A stretch of DNA of 5,885 bases from Balneolia bacterium (GCA_003566395.1 PXDL01000100.1:1-5885), one strand, 5' to 3'; positions 1 to 5,830 are shown, counted from the stretch's first letter. The notes: generated from the letters alone by a model not told the origin. Program-made: numbers and translations.

Positions 1-287
1 CTCCGTTCGGCCTTTCCACCTGTGCCGTGAAAGAAGCTAAATAGAAGTTGCAAATTGATTGCGGGTTATGCTTTGGAACGCCCTTCAGACTTATACCGGG
101 GCACATGCCAAACATGGTTCGTCATTCGGAGCTCAAATTTTGCAATGAAGGCGGTACTCCTTAATCACGGATTATTCAACCTTCTTTTTTAATGCAGAAT
201 GCGAAGTCTGCAAAACCGAGCAATCCGGATTCAGACGCGTATGCCTCGTAATCCGAAAAAACAGAAAGACCGCATCAGATCGTGAGC
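1..287. other. Left-edge intergenic stretch, no supportable gene
   Basis: I find no open frame of useful length here on either strand. A plus-strand frame is open from position 3 to a TAG at 42-44, but thirteen codons are too few to call a gene tail. The minus-strand genes to the right end at 288, so a terminator might be expected here. Only weak hairpins are present (GCAGA/TCTGC at 194-211, and CGGATT/AATCCG arms around 226-255), and neither has a U-tract on the minus strand. CGTCATTCGGAGC at 120-132 resembles the CGTCATTTCGAGC ends of the repeats near 5200-5640 and could be a decayed copy. That resemblance is only suggestive. Confidence 0.5.
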
Positions 288-1151
288 TTACCGAACCTTA
301 TGCAGAACTATGTCAACAGGTGAATGGGATGTACTGAATATACCCCGGATTTTCAGGGTGTCGTTGTTGAGCTTATAAGTTCCGTCAAAGAGTTTAGTTT
401 CCTTATCCAGCCAGGTGTCCCATATTTTCAGGCTGTAATTTTCGGAATCAACGGTGAAATGCAAGGGATCTGAGAAAGACTCCGAATACCTGAAACGGGC
501 CTGATACGCACGGTTGAATTCGAAATATATTCGTTCCGGAACCTGCCGGTTGTCCGGTTCAGGGGTGAATAATACTACATCCCAGGTACCGTCTATGGGA
601 GTAGGGCTGCGGTTGGAAAAGTTGGCCAGGTAATAGGTTGCGATAAACGAAAAGATGAGTATAAAGGCTTTCAACATCATCTTTCCGGTTACGACGGCTG
701 TTTTCTTTGATGATTCACCATAAACGGGGTTTTGTTGTGTCCAGAAAAGATCAACCAAATCCTGCCAGTGAAAAGCATTAATTATCATCAGGCTCATGGT
801 GATGAACATAGCCATCATTAATGCACCGGAGCCTATCTGAAACAACAGATCAATCAAGAGGATGTTGAACATCACGCCTGTCATGGCCACGCTTCCAATT
901 AAGGTTGTGCGACGGAACAGCAACAGGATACCGCCGCCGATTTCAACAAGGCCGATTGCAATTTTGTAGGCAGTGGAATAACCGAAGAAATACCACACCA
1001 ACCCGATTCCCGAGAGGGTTTCGAGCTTTTCATCCAGCAATGAATCTGTTACGGTAAATTGGGATCCGTTTATTTTAGCAAAACCGTACAACAAGAGCAT
1101 GGTTGCGGCGAAATAGCGGCAAATAGTATAGATTAATTGATTATGACTCAT
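288..1151 (-). CDS. DoxX-family membrane protein with C-terminal lipocalin-like domain
   Basis: A 287-residue inner-membrane protein starting at ATG 1151. Residues 1-130 look like a DoxX domain: hydrophobic helices lie at about 7-27, 63-79, 83-104 and 108-127, with the family-like stretches YGFAKI (22-27), WYFFGYS (53-59) and VEIGGGILLLFRR (69-81). A fifth helix at about 160-178 anchors a roughly 110-residue soluble tail. The tail opens with DGTWDV (187-192) and ends in short alternating polar/hydrophobic strands, as in lipocalin-like beta-barrel domains. DoxX/DoxD relatives include a thiosulfate:quinone oxidoreductase subunit, but most members have no proven reaction, so a redox or quinone-linked role here is only inferred. 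It is last in a minus-strand series of three genes, 103 bases after the previous stop. The bases before the start show no Shine-Dalgarno sequence. Plain DoxX proteins are about 130-150 residues, so the tail makes this one roughly twice that length. The DoxX call is firm; the tail fold is less certain. Confidence 0.85.
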   Translation of the reverse strand: MSHNQLIYTICRYFAATMLLLYGFAKINGSQFTVTDSLLDEKLETLSGIGLVWYFFGYSTAYKIAIGLVEIGGGILLLFRRTTLIGSVAMTGVMFNILLIDLLFQIGSGALMMAMFITMSLMIINAFHWQDLVDLFWTQQNPVYGESSKKTAVVTGKMMLKAFILIFSFIATYYLANFSNRSPTPIDGTWDVVLFTPEPDNRQVPERIYFEFNRAYQARFRYSESFSDPLHFTVDSENYSLKIWDTWLDKETKLFDGTYKLNNDTLKIRGIFSTSHSPVDIVLHKVR

Positions 1152-1254
1152 ATTGATGGAACGGGTTTATCAAAGCCTTCTATAAGCAGGCATTGTCTGA
1201 TTCACTGGAAATAACAATCGGTTAAAGGACTTCAGCAAAATGCCGAAACGCGTA

Positions 1255-1842
1255 TCAGTCTGAGGATTTCAGGGCGATGTAATCTGAAATGCTCCATAAT
1301 ATCAATACTAAACCTGATACAAAGCCATATACCCAGGCAACGTACATATTGTGGTTCAGGAAATTGGGAGCCAGGTTTGAGCTGTCATACAAAGGTTTCA
1401 GCAAAGCGGATACAAAAAAGATGAGTGATAATAGCAGGTACCATGATTTGAAACCGTACAGCCGGATCATCAATACGAGAAAAAGTGCGCCCCAAAAGAG
1501 ATTTAAGGGCTCGAAGCCCAGATCGAATGCGCGGGTGAATACACTAAAAAAGGGAGTTCCGACTACAAAGAGTAAAAGCAGCAGCATTTCAACCTTGCCT
1601 GTAGATTGGTTGAACGCCCCGGAGTTGAATGCGAAGGAAGACCGGCGTTGAATATAGGCAGCCAGACCGAAAATCAACGCGGCTAACGTCAGGGATGAAA
1701 CCGGCTCCCACTGGGCGTAGCTCTCCGTAATGAATCCCGAATTCCCGATACTGTGAAGCAAAAGGAAGATCCCCATGAAGAACAGTAATACGTATGTACC
1801 GCTTTCACGAAACCGATGGATATGTTCAGGTGTGTTTTGCAT
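1255..1842 (-). CDS. Six-helix integral membrane protein of unknown function
   Basis: A 195-residue protein starting at ATG 1842. I do not recognise the family. Its sequence is strongly hydrophobic, with likely membrane helices at about 17-33, 49-65, 85-104, 110-127, 131-149 and 165-186. The N-terminus is short, polar and His-rich (EHIHRFRESG), and the C-terminus ends in a short polar tail (KSSD). There is one clear polar loop, rich in Ser, Asn and Gln, at about 66-82. No catalytic, metal-binding or transporter motif stands out. It begins 50 bases after the stop of the ABM-fold gene and lies upstream of the DoxX gene in the same direction, which fits a shared transcript. No Shine-Dalgarno sequence is visible before the ATG. 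The gene is real on length, uninterrupted frame and membrane composition; its role is unknown. It might help anchor or support the neighbouring proteins, but nothing in the sequence shows this. Confidence 0.8.
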   Translation of the reverse strand: MQNTPEHIHRFRESGTYVLLFFMGIFLLLHSIGNSGFITESYAQWEPVSSLTLAALIFGLAAYIQRRSSFAFNSGAFNQSTGKVEMLLLLLFVVGTPFFSVFTRAFDLGFEPLNLFWGALFLVLMIRLYGFKSWYLLLSLIFFVSALLKPLYDSSNLAPNFLNHNMYVAWVYGFVSGLVLILWSISDYIALKSSD

Positions 1843-1892
1843 AAGAACAGGTACGTTTGATCAAATTACTTCTGAATAGCTTATAAAGTATT

Positions 1893-2195
1893 TTACCACT
1901 GTGGCAGCAATCCGATACCACCTACGGGTTCCATTTCAACTTGCTCGCCAAATTCCCGGATCATGGGACGTGCTTTTGTAATCGCGTTTTGCACACGAGG
2001 AAGCGACAGAGATTCTTTATGGCTTATTTGGGAATCCCAGACTTCATTGATTCTGATCAAATGATCATCTTTTGCGTCTTTGGATATAATATAGCTCAAA
2101 CAGCCGGGCATGGCATTGATGGCTTCAAGAAGGACAGTGATCAGCGCGTCTCGCTTGCCTTCGGTTGCTGTAATTGTTCCTGATAATCCGTACAT
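1893..2195 (-). CDS. Putative quinol/antibiotic-biosynthesis-type (ABM) monooxygenase
   Basis: A small cytoplasmic protein of the dimeric alpha/beta ABM superfamily, 100 residues from ATG 2195. Visible family features, in order, are a first strand MYGLSGTITA (1-10), a charged helix EGKRDALITVLLEA (12-25), the turn MPGCLSY (29-35), the strand containing NEVWDS (50-55), His59 followed by a helix SLSLPRVQNAI, and a C-terminal EVEPVGG-like strand. The EVW...H arrangement and the length of about 100 are typical. Known relatives include quinol monooxygenases such as YgiN and polyketide-tailoring oxygenases, but many members have no known substrate, so the exact reaction cannot be assigned. A GTG two codons upstream (2201) is also in frame. 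I prefer the ATG because relatives begin with MYGL. The gene leads the minus-strand group, and tandem TATAAT hexamers lie 10-22 bases upstream of the ATG. Confidence 0.85.
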   Translation of the reverse strand: MYGLSGTITATEGKRDALITVLLEAINAMPGCLSYIISKDAKDDHLIRINEVWDSQISHKESLSLPRVQNAITKARPMIREFGEQVEMEPVGGIGLLPQW

Positions 2196-2205
2196 GGGCA
2201 CTGGA

Positions 2206-2217
2206 ATTATAATTATA
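2206..2217 (-). promoter_or_regulatory. Tandem TATAAT, possible -10 element of the ABM gene
   Basis: Read on the minus strand, two perfect TATAAT hexamers follow each other at 2217-2212 and 2211-2206, and the second ends 10 bases before the ATG at 2195. If either is used, the mRNA leader would be only about 2-10 bases, nearly leaderless. No good -35 match sits about 17 bases upstream, and the host group often uses a different promoter consensus, so this is a weak call. Confidence 0.3.
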
Positions 2218-2604
2218 AGTTAGAAAGTTAGTTGCGGCACCTTGGGCCTTACGGAAGATCATCAAACATGTTAGGGAAGGGTGAATGCTTTCAGAAATCG
2301 GAAATTGCTAAGCCGGAACATCTTACAAACCGGTGAATGAATCTGTTAGACGCCGGGCTTGGTTGTGATTCTTTTGGATTTCCCTACGGGATCAGCCTGG
2401 GATTCAATAAACCTCATTTTCTGTTTTTTCATAACGGTTTATAAATAAGGGAATAACGCCGTCCGATAAGGATATGCGTGGAAATAAGACAACGGATACT
2501 TTTCAAAATATGCATCTATAAACTTCTTTTATGCAATGTATATTCAATAATATTAATAACTAATTGATATCTACCAATAAGTTTAAAATAAAGTAAAATA
2601 ATTC

Positions 2605-2633
2605 TTGCGTGATTCATCTTACAAAGTTAAATT
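2605..2633 (+). promoter_or_regulatory. Weak sigma70-like promoter candidate
   Basis: TTGCGT (2605-2610) and TAAATT (2628-2633) are separated by 17 bases, matching 3/6 and 4/6 of the classic -35 and -10 hexamers. The site lies inside AT-rich DNA upstream of the plus-strand membrane protein gene and would start RNA near 2640, within the inverted repeat at 2636-2657. AT-rich DNA yields such matches by chance, so confidence is low. Confidence 0.2.
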
Positions 2634-2635
2634 CC

Positions 2636-2657
2636 TATTAATTAAAATAAATTAATA
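2636..2657. repeat. AT-rich inverted repeat, possible operator
   Basis: TATTAATT (2636-2643) and AATTAATA (2650-2657) are perfect 8-base inverted arms around a 6-base centre. The repeat lies just before the plus-strand gene and right after the possible -10 element, where a dimeric repressor could bind. In DNA this AT-rich, chance symmetry is fairly likely. Confidence 0.4.
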
Positions 2658-2664
2658 TAGTTAG

Positions 2665-2693
2665 AGCCTGTGTGCTGGTGTGACGCACAGGCT
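2665..2693 (+). repeat. Perfect 8-bp hairpin at the start of the plus-strand gene
   Basis: AGCCTGTG (2665-2672) pairs perfectly with CACAGGCT (2686-2693), leaving a 13-base loop. In the RNA this would be a GC-containing stem that covers the GTG at 2670 if that is the start, or would sit 24 bases before the ATG at 2718 if that is the start. It contrasts sharply with the AT-rich DNA before it. A role in translation control is possible but unproven; there is no U-tract for termination. Confidence 0.5.
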
Positions 2694-3287
2694 GAAATTG
2701 CACCTAATTATAGACTTATGCTTTTAGTACTTGCTCTGATTACCTTTATAGGTACTCAAATGATGCTGTCAGCGATGTTCCCCTATGCTGAGCTGGGATC
2801 GGTGTTTACTATTCCGGCAAGCATACTGTCAACAGCTGTCCTGATGTATCTCTATTACTGGTTAATAGACAATATTCCGCCCCTGGAAAAAGCCTCTTTT
2901 GTGCTGGGCGTGCTAACGCTTGGCGGTATTGTTGCGATTAATGTAGAACTCCACAAACAGGAGGGAAGTCCGGGTGTATGGGATCAAATGGGGAATTATA
3001 TACATGTGGTTCAAAACTACAACTCCATTACCTGCGACACTGTCAACGAACCGATTAATAGCCGACGGGCAAACCTGAAGCCGGGCGAAGTGGAACGCTA
3101 CGTGGCTGCACTCCACCGCTGTCGTGAAATCATACCCATTGACGGGACCTACGCACTGTATGCAGTTCAGACCCGGAATATCAGCAATCCGGACCTGATA
3201 ATCCATGATATTGATGAAATCCCTCAAAAACTGGAAACAAGCGTTGAGCGATATTTTTATAATTTTCTTGAGTGGCGCTTTAATTAG
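2670..3287 (+). CDS. Three-helix membrane protein of unknown function
   Basis: An uninterrupted frame of 205 residues from GTG 2670; I do not recognise the family. Numbered from the alternative ATG at 2718 (189 residues), membrane helices lie at about 1-21, 29-50 and 59-76, followed by a soluble domain of about 110 residues. That domain has two cysteines (106 and 135), a basic patch (NSRRANLKPGE), and aromatic residues near the C-terminus (YFYNFLEWRFN). The start is uncertain. The GTG keeps an Arg just before helix 1 and follows AT-rich DNA, but adds a short CWC-containing leader lying in a hairpin. The ATG is the stronger codon but has no ribosome-binding site and begins directly in the helix. 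A stop at 2658-2660 rules out any start further upstream. The gene is transcribed alone and ends at a strong terminator. No enzyme or transporter motif is visible. Confidence 0.7.
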   Translation: MCWCDAQAEIAPNYRLMLLVLALITFIGTQMMLSAMFPYAELGSVFTIPASILSTAVLMYLYYWLIDNIPPLEKASFVLGVLTLGGIVAINVELHKQEGSPGVWDQMGNYIHVVQNYNSITCDTVNEPINSRRANLKPGEVERYVAALHRCREIIPIDGTYALYAVQTRNISNPDLIIHDIDEIPQKLETSVERYFYNFLEWRFN

Positions 3288-3299
3288 ATCGCAGAATCA

Positions 3300-3327
3300 G
3301 GCGGTTCCGTTTGGGACCGCCTTTTTT
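3300..3327 (+). terminator. Intrinsic (rho-independent) terminator
   Basis: GGCGGTTCC (3300-3308) and GGGACCGCC (3313-3321) form a 9-base-pair stem with one G-U pair and a four-base loop, followed at once by six T residues (3322-3327). It lies 12 bases after the TAG of the three-helix membrane protein gene. This is a textbook intrinsic terminator and makes read-through into the glycosyltransferase gene unlikely. Confidence 0.92.
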
Positions 3328-3539
3328 ATTTCAGTTTGATACAACGAATTCATTTTGGCTGTGCGTGCTCAGATTTAAAGGAGATACATTGCTTAAGATG
3401 ACGTAAGCAGGCAATTTCATCAGAACAGCAACTCAAATTCTTTTCAAACGCCCTCTTTGCCGGTTCCGGTTTGGCTTCATACCTTAGAGCATTAATTTGC
3501 GAAGTCGTTCTGTGTATCCTTTCATATTAATTTCCTTTG

Positions 3540-5066
3540 ATGACAACAAGCAGGGTTTCTTACTTACAGCTCACCCTTATTGGCGCAGGCATTCTAATCG
3601 TAGTGTCCGGCATTTTCCTGTTGGGATGGCTCGAATGGACGGGGAGAGTGACGGCGGATTCCATTTATTATCTGAGTCTGGCCCGTTCAATTGCTGAGGA
3701 CGGGTCATTTTTCATTCATGGAGCGCATCAATCGTGGTATCCGCCGCTTTATGGTATTTTCAGCGGTGTGGTATCCCTGCTCACGCCGCTGAATGCTTTT
3801 TGGTCTTCGAAAGTGGTGAATGCACTCTGCTTTTCGGCCGCCGGTTTGGTGCTTCTCAAACTTGCGCCCCGGCGAAATCCCCTCATGCTGCTTGCATTGT
3901 TTCCGGCCACCATGATTACAGTTACTTTATACTCTCTGGCCGAAATACTTTTCATATTCCTGGTACTGCTAAATATATGGGCCATGGTACAATATATGGA
4001 GCGCCGGCACCTGTCGTACATTGCGCTTATGGCCTTCACCGCACTGCTGATGTTCTTGACCCGCTACATCGGCGTATTTATACTTCCCTTCAATGCACTT
4101 TTCATCACCTGGCTCTGGTATAGGGAAAATTCATCCCGCAAAATAACGGGACTTTTGAAGCCGGCTTTGCTATTCGGCCTTTCAGCAGCCGCGATGATTG
4201 CGTATCTGGTTTTTAACTACACCCAAACCGGCATGATTACCGGCCCGAGGTATCCTGCAAAGGAGTCGTGGTTTGCCTATATCTACCAGCTTATTCGGGT
4301 TTCCGGTGATGATATTAATATCCTCATGGTCAACGGGCATCGTAATTTGTGGTTGTGGGGTGCCACGCTTGGGATTCAGTTTGCAGCCATCTGGTTTTTT
4401 GTTAGAGGAGACCGGCCGTTAGCCCGTCTGCTTAAAAACTGGCCTTCCGCCGCTCTACTGCTCATCGCTGCAGGAATATGGTATCTGTTTGTACTTATCG
4501 GTATCCGTTCCCAAACGTATCTGCTCGATCTTCACTATCGATATACGTCTCCGGGAGTGGTCTTGATTTTTGCCGGGATACTCTTGCGCTGGCTTCATTC
4601 AGCCTCTTCCAAAAAAGAACTGTATCGTTACACAGCTATAGGATTGATGCTCATTTCCGTATCTATTTCGGTGCTTCTGCCGCTATGGTCGAATTACAAG
4701 GCCGGTTACTCCACGTATCCGGAATACCGGGATCTTGTTTTGGAATATTACAGTGAACTCCCTGAAAATTCTGTGATACTATGGGGAATTCCTCTCCTGA
4801 ACTACGAGTCCCCGGATTACATGACCCGGCATCCGTGGTGGACCCGGCACCATGAAGGAGAAACCTGGGATCATTTTGCCGAACGCATGCAGCAAACCTA
4901 TCCGGAGCACCGGTTCTACATATTTACCGATACCGATATCTCCGAGGGATTTTATCAGCATCCCTCGGTTGTTGAAGCGGTAAACCTGCATAATCGGATG
5001 AATAGCGGCCATGACCGGTTCATTCCCATTGAATGGAATATCGGCGAACAACAGACCGAAGATTAA
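3540..5066 (+). CDS. GT-C-fold, GT39-like membrane glycosyltransferase
   Basis: A 508-residue integral membrane protein resembling the dolichyl-phosphate-mannose mannosyltransferase (GT39/PMT-like) group, which transfers a sugar from a polyprenyl-phosphate donor to an acceptor on the outer face of the inner membrane. Helix 1 spans about 9-31. The next loop has the acidic GT-C signature TADSIYY (38-44), with Asp40 the likely catalytic or metal-binding residue. Further hydrophobic segments, roughly ten in all, run to about 382. FLTRYIG around Arg175-Tyr176 is typical of this group. Residues 383-508 form a soluble, aromatic-rich tail without an evident domain name. The start is ATG 3540; a TTG lies directly before it, and no Shine-Dalgarno sequence is visible. 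No sugar-nucleotide, polysaccharide or lipid-carrier genes adjoin it, so donor and acceptor cannot be deduced. The preceding terminator implies its own promoter within 3328-3539, which I could not identify. Confidence 0.82.
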   Translation: MTTSRVSYLQLTLIGAGILIVVSGIFLLGWLEWTGRVTADSIYYLSLARSIAEDGSFFIHGAHQSWYPPLYGIFSGVVSLLTPLNAFWSSKVVNALCFSAAGLVLLKLAPRRNPLMLLALFPATMITVTLYSLAEILFIFLVLLNIWAMVQYMERRHLSYIALMAFTALLMFLTRYIGVFILPFNALFITWLWYRENSSRKITGLLKPALLFGLSAAAMIAYLVFNYTQTGMITGPRYPAKESWFAYIYQLIRVSGDDINILMVNGHRNLWLWGATLGIQFAAIWFFVRGDRPLARLLKNWPSAALLLIAAGIWYLFVLIGIRSQTYLLDLHYRYTSPGVVLIFAGILLRWLHSASSKKELYRYTAIGLMLISVSISVLLPLWSNYKAGYSTYPEYRDLVLEYYSELPENSVILWGIPLLNYESPDYMTRHPWWTRHHEGETWDHFAERMQQTYPEHRFYIFTDTDISEGFYQHPSVVEAVNLHNRMNSGHDRFIPIEWNIGEQQTED

Positions 5067-5187
5067 AAGTGGTGAATGAAACCGGTTAAGCTATCACTTC
5101 ATTGATTAATAACCTGAGTTTGATTAGTAATGTCCTTTCGGAAGTATATATACGTCCTTTGATTATCCACACCAATCAACATAGAGC

Positions 5188-5227
5188 CATACATCAAATA
5201 ACCCGGGAACTCCTTCACCGTCATTTC
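5188..5227 (+). repeat. Direct repeat, copy 1 (40 bases)
   Basis: This block recurs at 5553-5591 with one difference: an extra A in copy 1 (CATCAAATAACCC against CATCAATAACCC). Both copies contain CCCGGGAACTCCTTC and end in ACCGTCATTTC, so the shared DNA covers about 29 bases of left flank plus the first bases of the CGTCATTT-ended elements. The repeated flank suggests that a larger unit was duplicated or that each element carries this flank with it. Confidence 0.9.
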
Positions 5228-5304
5228 GAGCAGCCTTCGTTTCAAAAGGAATTCATAAACCGGCATAACCGCGTTATCATCCAATAATCCGACCGAAGCA
5301 TCAT

Positions 5305-5321
5305 GCGAGAAATCTCCTTCG
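5305..5321 (-). repeat. Inner inverted repeat, left arm
   Basis: GCGAGAAATCTCCTTCG is the reverse complement, with one mismatch, of CGAAGGAGATTTTTCGC at 5402-5418. It lies 72 bases inside the left terminal repeat, while the other arm lies 69 bases inside the right one, so the spacing is almost symmetrical. It contains its own short palindrome, GAGAAATCTC-like. Confidence 0.8.
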
Positions 5322-5401
5322 GTTGAACCACCATTAAGCTTCTTTGCGAAGCATCGAAATACCGGGTTTCGTGGCGTTGATAACCATCCCGGCATTTCCC
5401 G

Positions 5402-5418
5402 CGAAGGAGATTTTTCGC
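5402..5418 (+). repeat. Inner inverted repeat, right arm
   Basis: CGAAGGAGATTTTTCGC pairs with the left arm at 5305-5321. The same motif recurs in direct orientation at 5595-5609 as CGAAGGAGATTTCGC, two T residues shorter, inside the compact downstream element. This third copy links the two elements as members of one family. Confidence 0.8.
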
Positions 5419-5552
5419 GATGTGATTGCAACTTCTGAGGTTCATCAAATTTGGTATCGCTGATTGTTGATTCCGGACAAATTGGAGTGCTCAAAATGAC
5501 GGTTGCGGGGGTATGGGTTCCTGGATTTGGATTATTTTATGGTTCACAAGTT

Positions 5553-5591
5553 CATACATCAATAACCCGGGAACTCCTTCACCGTCATTTC
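5553..5591 (+). repeat. Direct repeat, copy 2 (39 bases)
   Basis: This matches 5188-5227 at every position except one missing A. Its last nine bases, CGTCATTTC, are the left end of the compact palindromic element at 5583-5641. The two copies begin 365 bases apart. Confidence 0.9.
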
Positions 5592-5641
5592 CGGCGAAGG
5601 AGATTTCGCATTCGCTCCACATTACTCCGGTCGAAATGACG
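5583..5641. mobile_element. Compact CGTCATTTC-ended palindromic element
   Basis: CGTCATTTC (5583-5591) and GAAATGACG (5633-5641) are perfect 9-base inverted ends of a 59-base unit. Between them lies CGAAGGAGATTTCGC (5595-5609), the core motif also found in the larger element. In RNA or single-stranded DNA the ends could pair, with further partial pairing inward (CCGG near both sides). It looks like a short, perhaps ancestral or deleted, form of the 287-base element. It is non-coding and non-autonomous. Confidence 0.6.
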
Positions 5642-5773
5642 ATAAAAGTCTTAGAGGAGTATAATCCACTATGATTCCGTCCGAAAACTAATTACTACCC
5701 CGAACAACCCGCAACACTGATACTGTACTCTGGAAAATGACCCTGACAAACTGAACCCTGTAATCGTGATTTT

Positions 5774-5790
5774 TACATAATTTTTATGTA
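5774..5790. promoter_or_regulatory. AT-rich palindrome, possible operator upstream of the next gene
   Basis: TACATAATTTTTATGTA has perfect 7-base inverted arms (5774-5780 and 5784-5790) around TTT. It is flanked by a wider 7-base inverted pair, ATCGTGA (5763-5769) and TCACGAT (5822-5828), the latter ending two bases before a possible ATG at 5831. The arrangement suits a regulator-binding site or leader structure for a rightward gene. The left arm also holds CATAAT, close to a -10 hexamer, but without a good -35. Confidence 0.35.
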
Positions 5791-5830
5791 TCTACCCTCA
5801 TGCATTCATCCCTCTGATAATTCACGATCT

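Larger units (their letters stand above)
2196..2669. other. Divergent intergenic region, AT-rich toward its right side
   Basis: About 470 bases separate the minus-strand ABM gene from the plus-strand membrane protein gene. I find no protein-coding frame of useful length and no tRNA-like fold. The left half has ordinary base composition, while about 2500-2660 is very AT-rich and holds an inverted repeat and a weak promoter candidate facing right. The length exceeds what two divergent promoters need, so a small RNA or decayed sequence could be present, but nothing in the sequence proves either. Confidence 0.5.
5217..5503. mobile_element. MITE-like intergenic element with 16-bp terminal inverted repeats
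   Basis: The left end ACCGTCATTTCGAGCA (5217-5232) is matched in inverted orientation at the right end by TGCTCAAAATGACGGT (5488-5503), 15 of 16 bases. Inside lies a second inverted pair (5305-5321 and 5402-5418, 16 of 17), and the centre carries a small palindrome (5355-5371). The three layers share nearly the same axis, about 5360-5363. The element is 287 bases long and encodes no transposase, so any movement would need an enzyme supplied elsewhere. CGTCATTTCGA-ended intergenic repeats are, to my knowledge, common in Bacteroidota-type genomes. I see no clear target-site duplication at its edges. It may instead be a composite of several shorter repeats. Confidence 0.6.
5067..5830. other. Repeat-rich intergenic region without a convincing gene
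   Basis: About 760 bases follow the glycosyltransferase gene. Open frames exist on both strands, but they run through the repeats, overlap each other and have no recognisable protein character. A weak hairpin, AAGTGGT/ATCACTT (5067-5099), follows the stop codon but lacks a T-run. The stretch is dominated by related repeats with CGTCATTT ends between 5188 and 5641. From about 5650 to 5760 I see no structure. From 5761 to 5828 there are inverted repeats that may belong to the next gene's control region. Confidence 0.6.

Noticed and set aside
1289..1651. Plus-strand open frame of 120 codons
   Set aside because: It lies wholly opposite the six-helix membrane protein gene and is Lys/Ser-rich, as expected from the complement of hydrophobic codons.
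2913..3227. Minus-strand open frame of 104 codons
   Set aside because: It is opposite the three-helix membrane protein gene, has no start signal or domain, and is a shadow of the coding frame.
3374..3406. AAAGGAGA followed by TTG and a five-codon frame, with a TGCTTA/TAAGCA hairpin
   Set aside because: The Shine-Dalgarno-like match leads to an immediate stop (TAA 3404-3406), and the 6-bp stem has no T-run; chance is the simplest explanation.
3734..4123. Plus-strand open frame in another phase inside the glycosyltransferase gene
   Set aside because: It is fully contained in a gene with clear GT-C motifs; its Cys/His-rich translation has no coherent pattern.
5067..5099. Possible terminator after the glycosyltransferase gene
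   Set aside because: The AAGTGGT/ATCACTT stem has a large loop and no T-tract, so it does not meet the criteria for an intrinsic terminator.
5099..5494. Minus-strand open frame of 131 codons
   Set aside because: It runs almost entirely through the inverted-repeat element and includes both inner repeat arms. Its translation is a mixture of repeat-derived phrases with no domain character, and the matching repeat copy at 5553-5591 is frameshifted by the missing A, which argues against protein constraint.
5451..5639. Plus-strand open frame of 62 codons
   Set aside because: It spans the right end of the large element and most of the compact one; its sequence is explained by the repeats.
5188..5641. 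CRISPR array
   Set aside because: There are only two long copies 365 bases apart, with no regular spacers and no nearby cas genes.
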